Made by a program: the position numbers and the translations under genes
Shown here: in pieces, positions 59,814 to 64,000 of the stretch
How positions within the stretch are numbered: the stretch's first letter is position 1
How the letters are laid out: each line of letters begins with the position of its first letter
DNA from: Micromonospora_I sp040659735
Lineage (GTDB): Bacteria; Actinomycetota; Actinomycetes; Mycobacteriales; Micromonosporaceae
Assembly: GCF_040659735.1 (NCBI RefSeq)
Contig: NZ_JBFANZ010000015.1
Span: forward strand, 62,001-126,000
Length of the DNA stretch: 64,000 bases
Direction: 5' to 3'
The notes under the pieces: generated by a model
Databases searched by the model: none
What the model saw: only the letters and a program-made list of their open reading frames with translations
Told to the model about the DNA's origin: nothing

Positions 59814-62636
59814 ATGACTGAGACAGCGGAGACGACGGCGGATATCCCGCGCTTCCGGTACACCGCCGCACTGGCGGGCGAGATCGAATCGCGCTGGCAG
59901 GAGCGCTGGGCGGAGCGGGGCACCTTCCACGCGCCCAACCCGACCGGGCCGCTGGCCGACCCGGGGCACCCGCGGTTCGGCGCCGAGAAGCTCTATCTGA
60001 TGGACATGTTCCCGTACCCGTCCGGCGCGGGGCTGCACGTCGGCCACCCGTTGGGCTTCATCGGCACCGACTGCTACGGGCGCTACCAGCGGATGGCCGG
60101 CCGCAACGTGCTGCACACGATGGGCTTCGACGCCTTCGGTCTGCCGGCGGAGCAGTACGCGGTGCAGACCGGGCAGCACCCGCGCACCACCACCGAGCAG
60201 AACATCGAGCGCTACCGCGAGCAGCTGCGGATGCTGGGGCTGGCGCACGACCCCCGCCGGTCGGTCTCCACCACCGACGTCGAGTTCTACCGCTGGACCC
60301 AGTCGATCTTCCTGAAGATCTTCAATTCCTGGTACGACGGCGACGCCCGCAAGGCCCGCCCGATCGAGCAACTGGTCCGGGATTTCGAGACCGGGCAGCG
60401 GGGCACGCCGGACGGGCGTCCGTGGGCCGAGCTGTCCGAGGTGGAGCGGCGGGGGATCGTCGACGACTACCGGCTGGCCTACATCTCCGAGGCGCCGGTC
60501 AACTGGTGCCCCGGTCTCGGCACGGTGCTGGCCAACGAGGAGGTCACCGCCGACGGTCGCTCGGAGCGGGGCAACTTCCCGGTCTTCAAGCGCAACCTGC
60601 GGCAGTGGAAGATGCGGATCACCGCCTACGGCGACCGGCTGCTCGAGGACCTGGACCTGCTGGACTGGCCCGAGCCGATCAAGCTGATGCAGCGCAACTG
60701 GATCGGCCGCTCGACCGGGGCGCACGTCACCTTCCCGACCGACGCCGGCGTCATCCGGGTCTTCACCACCCGGCCCGACACCCTCTTCGGCGCGACCTAC
60801 ATGGTGCTGGCGCCCGAGCACGAGCTGGTCGATTCGCTGATTCCGGCGGCCTGGCCGGACGGGACGCGGCCGGCATGGACCGGTGGGCACGCCAGCCCGC
60901 GGGAGGCGGTCGACGCCTACCGCAAGTACGCGGCGAGCAAGACCGATGTGGAGCGGCAGGCCGACGCGAAGGAGAAGACCGGCGTCTTCGTCGGCGCCTT
61001 CGCCACCAACCCGGTCAACGGCGCCCGCCTGCCGGTCTTCATCGCCGACTACGTGCTGGCCGGGTACGGCACCGGCGCGATCATGGCGGTGCCGGGGCAG
61101 GACGAGCGGGACTGGGCGTTCGCCGAGGTGTTCGACCTGCCGGTGGTCCGTACCGTGCAGCCGGTCGAGGGCTTCGACGGCAAGGCGTACACCGGCGATG
61201 GGCCGGCCATCAACAGCGGCTTCCTGGACGGTCTGGGCATCGCCGAGGCGAAGGCCCGGATCATCGAGTGGCTGGAGGAGAACGGGCACGGCACCGGCGC
61301 CACCACCTACCGGCTGCGCGACTGGCTGTTCAGCCGGCAGCGTTACTGGGGCGAGCCGTTCCCGATCGTCTACGACGAGACGGGCCTGCCGATCGCGCTG
61401 CCGGAGGAGATGCTGCCGCTGGAGCTGCCGGAGGTGGCCGACTTCTCGCCCAAGACCTTCGACCCGGATGACGCGGACAGTTCGCCGGAGACCCCGCTGT
61501 CGCGGGCCCGGGATTGGGTGGAGGTGGAGCTGGACCTGGGCGACGGCCCCAAGCGCTACGTCCGCGAGACCAACACGATGCCGCAGTGGGCCGGCTCCTG
61601 CTGGTACGAGCTGCGCTACCTGGACCCGACAAACACCGAGACGTTCGCCGCGCCGGAGAACGAGGAGTACTGGATGGGTCCGCGCACGCCGGCCGACTGC
61701 GGCGGCGTGGACCTGTACGTGGGCGGCGTCGAGCACGCGGTGCTGCACCTGCTGTACGCCCGCTTCTGGCACAAGGTCCTGTTCGACCTGGGCGAGGTGT
61801 CGAGCCGTGAGCCGTTCCGGCGACTGTTCAACCAGGGCTACATCCAGGCGTACGCGTACACCGACCCGCGTGGCGCGTACGTCCAGGCCGAGGAGGTCGT
61901 CGAGCGCGACGGCCGCTGGTTCCACGGCGAGACCGAGGTCAACCGCGAGTACGGCAAGATGGGCAAGTCGCTGCGGAACGTGGTGACGCCGGACGAGATG
62001 TGCGCGGCGTACGGCGCGGACACGTTCCGGGTCTACGAGATGTCGATGGGGCCGCTGGAGGTCTCGCGGCCGTGGGAGACCCGGGCCGTGGTCGGCTCCT
62101 ACCGTTTCCTGCAGCGGGTCTGGCGCGCGTTGATCGACGAGCGGACCGGCGCGCTGCGGGTGGTCGACGAGCCGGCCGACGAGAAGACGCGGCGGCTGCT
62201 GCACCGGGTCGTCGACGGGGTCCGTGCCGACATGGACGGCCTGCGCTTCAACACGGCGATCGCCAAGCTGATCGAGCTGACCAACGGGCTGACGCAGCTC
62301 GCGGGCACGCCCCGGGAGGTGGCCGAGCCGCTGGTGCTGATGCTGGCCCCGTTCGCGCCGCACATCGCGGAGGAGCTGTGGCAGCGGCTGGGGCACGGGG
62401 ACTCCCTGACGTACGCGGACTTCCCGGTGGCCGATCCGGCGCTGCTGCGCGCCGAGTCGGTGACCTACCCGGTGCAGATCAACGGAAAGGTGCGCGGCCG
62501 GGTGGAGGTCGCGGCCGACGCGGCCGAGCCGCAGGTGCGCGAGGCGGCGCTCGCCGCGGTCGCCGACCAGTTGGCCGGCCGGGAGCCGCGCAAGGTGATC
62601 GTGGTCGCCGGCCGGATGGTCAGCGTCGTCCTCTGA
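59814..62636 (+). CDS. leuS: Leucyl-tRNA synthetase
   Basis: A 940-residue class I synthetase charging tRNA(Leu). The ATP-binding HVGH lies at residues 75-78 in PYPSGAGLHVGHPLGF, and the KMSKS loop is KMGKS at 715-719 (EYGKMGKSLRNVV). The CP1 editing domain has TTRPDTLFGATYMVLAPEHE and YGTGAIMAVPGQDERDWAFA. The C-terminal domain ends VQINGKVRGRVEVAADAAEP. The ATG with GAGGTGG 5 bp upstream is preferred over a GTG at 59805. It is preceded by a candidate attenuator. Confidence 0.97.
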   Translation: MTETAETTADIPRFRYTAALAGEIESRWQERWAERGTFHAPNPTGPLADPGHPRFGAEKLYLMDMFPYPSGAGLHVGHPLGFIGTDCYGRYQRMAGRNVLHTMGFDAFGLPAEQYAVQTGQHPRTTTEQNIERYREQLRMLGLAHDPRRSVSTTDVEFYRWTQSIFLKIFNSWYDGDARKARPIEQLVRDFETGQRGTPDGRPWAELSEVERRGIVDDYRLAYISEAPVNWCPGLGTVLANEEVTADGRSERGNFPVFKRNLRQWKMRITAYGDRLLEDLDLLDWPEPIKLMQRNWIGRSTGAHVTFPTDAGVIRVFTTRPDTLFGATYMVLAPEHELVDSLIPAAWPDGTRPAWTGGHASPREAVDAYRKYAASKTDVERQADAKEKTGVFVGAFATNPVNGARLPVFIADYVLAGYGTGAIMAVPGQDERDWAFAEVFDLPVVRTVQPVEGFDGKAYTGDGPAINSGFLDGLGIAEAKARIIEWLEENGHGTGATTYRLRDWLFSRQRYWGEPFPIVYDETGLPIALPEEMLPLELPEVADFSPKTFDPDDADSSPETPLSRARDWVEVELDLGDGPKRYVRETNTMPQWAGSCWYELRYLDPTNTETFAAPENEEYWMGPRTPADCGGVDLYVGGVEHAVLHLLYARFWHKVLFDLGEVSSREPFRRLFNQGYIQAYAYTDPRGAYVQAEEVVERDGRWFHGETEVNREYGKMGKSLRNVVTPDEMCAAYGADTFRVYEMSMGPLEVSRPWETRAVVGSYRFLQRVWRALIDERTGALRVVDEPADEKTRRLLHRVVDGVRADMDGLRFNTAIAKLIELTNGLTQLAGTPREVAEPLVLMLAPFAPHIAEELWQRLGHGDSLTYADFPVADPALLRAESVTYPVQINGKVRGRVEVAADAAEPQVREAALAAVADQLAGREPRKVIVVAGRMVSVVL

Positions 62637-62644
62637 CGTCGGTA

Positions 62645-62673
62645 GGGGTGCCGGTCGTCAGGGCCGGCACCCC
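62645..62673. terminator. Shared terminator between leuS and the convergent lipoprotein gene
   Basis: GGGGTGCCGG (62645-62654) and CCGGCACCCC (62664-62673) form a perfect stem that includes the stop of the opposing gene. Confidence 0.75.
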
Positions 62674-63824
62674 GGCAGCGGTGGCAACCGTTCCAGGGAC
62701 AGGACGGCGTACGTCTCCTCGTCCTCGGAGACCGGAGCCAGCGTGAGGACACCGGGGGCGTTGACCGCGTGTCCGTGGTCCCGGGTCAGCCGTACGTAAC
62801 CGCCGGTACGCAGGTCCGCGGCGTACCAGGCCAGTTCCCGCTCGAACACCACCAGGTCGCGGGCGACGGCCGGCTGCTGGACGGTGGAGAACGCGTCCGT
62901 CGCGGGCGGCACCGGTCGGGGCGACGAGACCGGCCGGGGGGACGGGCGGGTCACCCGCAAGATCCGCACCGCCTGCGGCCAACCGGCGCGCCAGACGTTG
63001 AGCTCCTGCTGGTTCTCCGTCACCCACGCGGTCGTCAGCCCGTCGGTCGCCAGGCCGGCCGTCGTCGCCATCGCGGGCAGCGGCGGCGGCGGAACAGTCT
63101 CGCCGGTGGCTGCCGACACCGCCCGGACGCGACCGTCCGATCGGTCGTACCAGAGCAGGTCTTCCCCGACGAACTGCGCGTCCGTCACCCGCCCACGCGC
63201 GATGATCCGGTCACGTCGGTCGGGCAGTGAGTAGAGGTGCAGCTCGAACTCGCGGCCGCCTGTGTGCTGCGTCCATGCCGCTCGGCCGTTGCGCACCACC
63301 GGGATGGCGGCTGCGCTGCTCTGATCGAGGAGCCGCGATGGCGGCCCGTCGCCGGTGGAGTCCCAGGCGTAGAGGTCGGCTCCGCCGCCCCCGTGTGGCG
63401 CGGCCCGGCTGAGGTCGGTGAGCGCGTAGACCAACCAGCGACCGTCGAAGGAGCCCCACAGCGCGAAGGTGAACTGATCCGGCATCGTGGCCACGGTGCG
63501 GCGCCGACCGCCGTCCTGCAGCCAGGTCAGTTGCCTGCTGGCGTCCGCCCGTTCGATGTTGGCGAAGACGGAGGTGCCGTCCGGAGCGGCCGCGATGACA
63601 TGTGTCCGCTGGCCGGGGTGCTGCGTGATCCGGCCGGCCCGGATCGCTTCGCGCCAGGACGCGGGGAGCGTGACCTCGCAGAAGTCGGGTCGGGGTGGCG
63701 CGGTGACCTCCGTGGCGGGAGGGGTCGCGGGATCGGGACGGCCGCCGGGCGTGCAGGCGCCGAGCGATGCGAGCACGGTCAGGCCGACCAGCGCGGTGAC
63801 TCCGCGCAGCACGTGGTTCGCCAT
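62658..63824 (-). CDS. Lipoprotein with predicted beta-propeller
   Basis: A 388-residue secreted lipoprotein. The signal peptide is MANHVLRGVTALVGLTVLAS with lipobox LASLGAC (Cys near residue 24). A Pro/Thr-rich linker leads to a domain of repeating beta motifs (RTHVIAAAPDGTSVFANIE, ADLYAWDSTGDGPPSRLLD, RDRIIARGRVTDAQFVGEDL, LLWYDRSDGRVRAVSAATGE) typical of WD40/TolB-type propellers. It may bind a ligand or protein at the surface. No catalytic motif is seen. Confidence 0.8.
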   Translation of the reverse strand: MANHVLRGVTALVGLTVLASLGACTPGGRPDPATPPATEVTAPPRPDFCEVTLPASWREAIRAGRITQHPGQRTHVIAAAPDGTSVFANIERADASRQLTWLQDGGRRRTVATMPDQFTFALWGSFDGRWLVYALTDLSRAAPHGGGGADLYAWDSTGDGPPSRLLDQSSAAAIPVVRNGRAAWTQHTGGREFELHLYSLPDRRDRIIARGRVTDAQFVGEDLLWYDRSDGRVRAVSAATGETVPPPPLPAMATTAGLATDGLTTAWVTENQQELNVWRAGWPQAVRILRVTRPSPRPVSSPRPVPPATDAFSTVQQPAVARDLVVFERELAWYAADLRTGGYVRLTRDHGHAVNAPGVLTLAPVSEDEETYAVLSLERLPPLPGCRP

Positions 63825-63930
63825 GACGCCGCAGCTCCGATCTTGATCACGAGATGTGGATTGTATGGAGGAAGCGATCGTGCGGGGTGCCCCGGCGCCG
63901 AACGGATACGTGCCGTGGCCGGACCGCCGC

Positions 63931-64000
63931 TCAGCCCGGTCGACCGTGCTGCCGTCGGCCGGACACCCGCCAGTAGACGGCGGCGCTGATGCTCACCAGC
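63931..64000 (-). CDS. C-terminal end of a membrane protein, partial
   Basis: Only the last 22 residues or so are inside the window: LVSISAAVYWRVSGRRQHGR and a PG end before the stop. The hydrophobic-then-basic pattern suggests a final membrane helix with a cytoplasmic tail. The rest lies beyond the right edge. Confidence 0.4.
   Translation of the reverse strand, partial: LVSISAAVYWRVSGRRQHGRPG

Noticed and set aside
59721..62396. 891-codon minus-strand frame opposite leuS
   Set aside because: Antisense shadow of leuS; no family features.

Overview
The window is high-GC (about 70 percent), densely coding actinobacterial chromosome. GTG starts and 4-nt ATGA/GTGA overlaps are common. The gene set points to the Micromonosporaceae (Micromonospora or a close relative): a divergent extra EF-Tu, heterodimeric lycopene cyclase, a CBM2-GH18 chitinase, SAV_6107-type HEPN protein and CU044_5270-type sigma partner. 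This assignment is inferred from gene content and style; no rRNA or other marker gene lies in the window. I saw no tRNA, rRNA, CRISPR array, insertion sequence or prophage.

Layout. 1-7 kb: an ECF sigma factor with its membrane partner (cut by the window edge), a flavoprotein, an XRE regulator-NUDIX-GNAT operon, and a translationally coupled two-globin operon whose last gene is a flavohemoglobin-like reductase. 7-16.7 kb: a CadD-type transporter, a secreted M36 metalloprotease, a TetR gene with a clear operator palindrome facing a chemotaxis receptor, remnants of a polymorphic-toxin locus with a small immunity-like gene, and a secreted chitinase. 17-32.8 kb: the divergent EF-Tu, class II DAHP synthase, threonine aldolase, endonuclease IV, a PASTA-domain Ser/Thr kinase, an Rv2175c-like DNA-binding protein, two lycopene cyclase subunits, a barstar-like protein, a GGPP-type synthase, metF and a CDP-alcohol phosphatidyltransferase. 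Part of this set recalls the mycobacterial pknL-Rv2175c-idsA2-aroG neighbourhood. 32.9-40.3 kb: a minus-strand carotenoid-modification operon in which every junction overlaps by 4 nt (YbaK-like, CrtA-like, GNAT, CruF-like, GT2, CrtI/CrtD-like), preceded by an AbiEi-like gene and a DMT exporter.

40.3-54.3 kb is a DNA-damage region. A PafBC (RecA-NDp)-type promoter and a LexA box precede a HEPN-domain gene, imuA', imuB and dnaE2; dinB lies about 5 kb further on. Between them sit a four-gene type-VII-secretion-like module, a methyltransferase and a nucleotide-pyrophosphatase-like protein. 54.5-64 kb holds the TgpA-like transglutaminase, DUF58 and MoxR operon, then leuS behind a likely leaderless leader peptide and intrinsic terminator (a candidate attenuator), a lipoprotein, and the end of another gene.

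Several gene ends carry long perfect inverted repeats from dispersed families built around GTCGATCAAGG or TGATCACGC. They probably act as bidirectional terminators.
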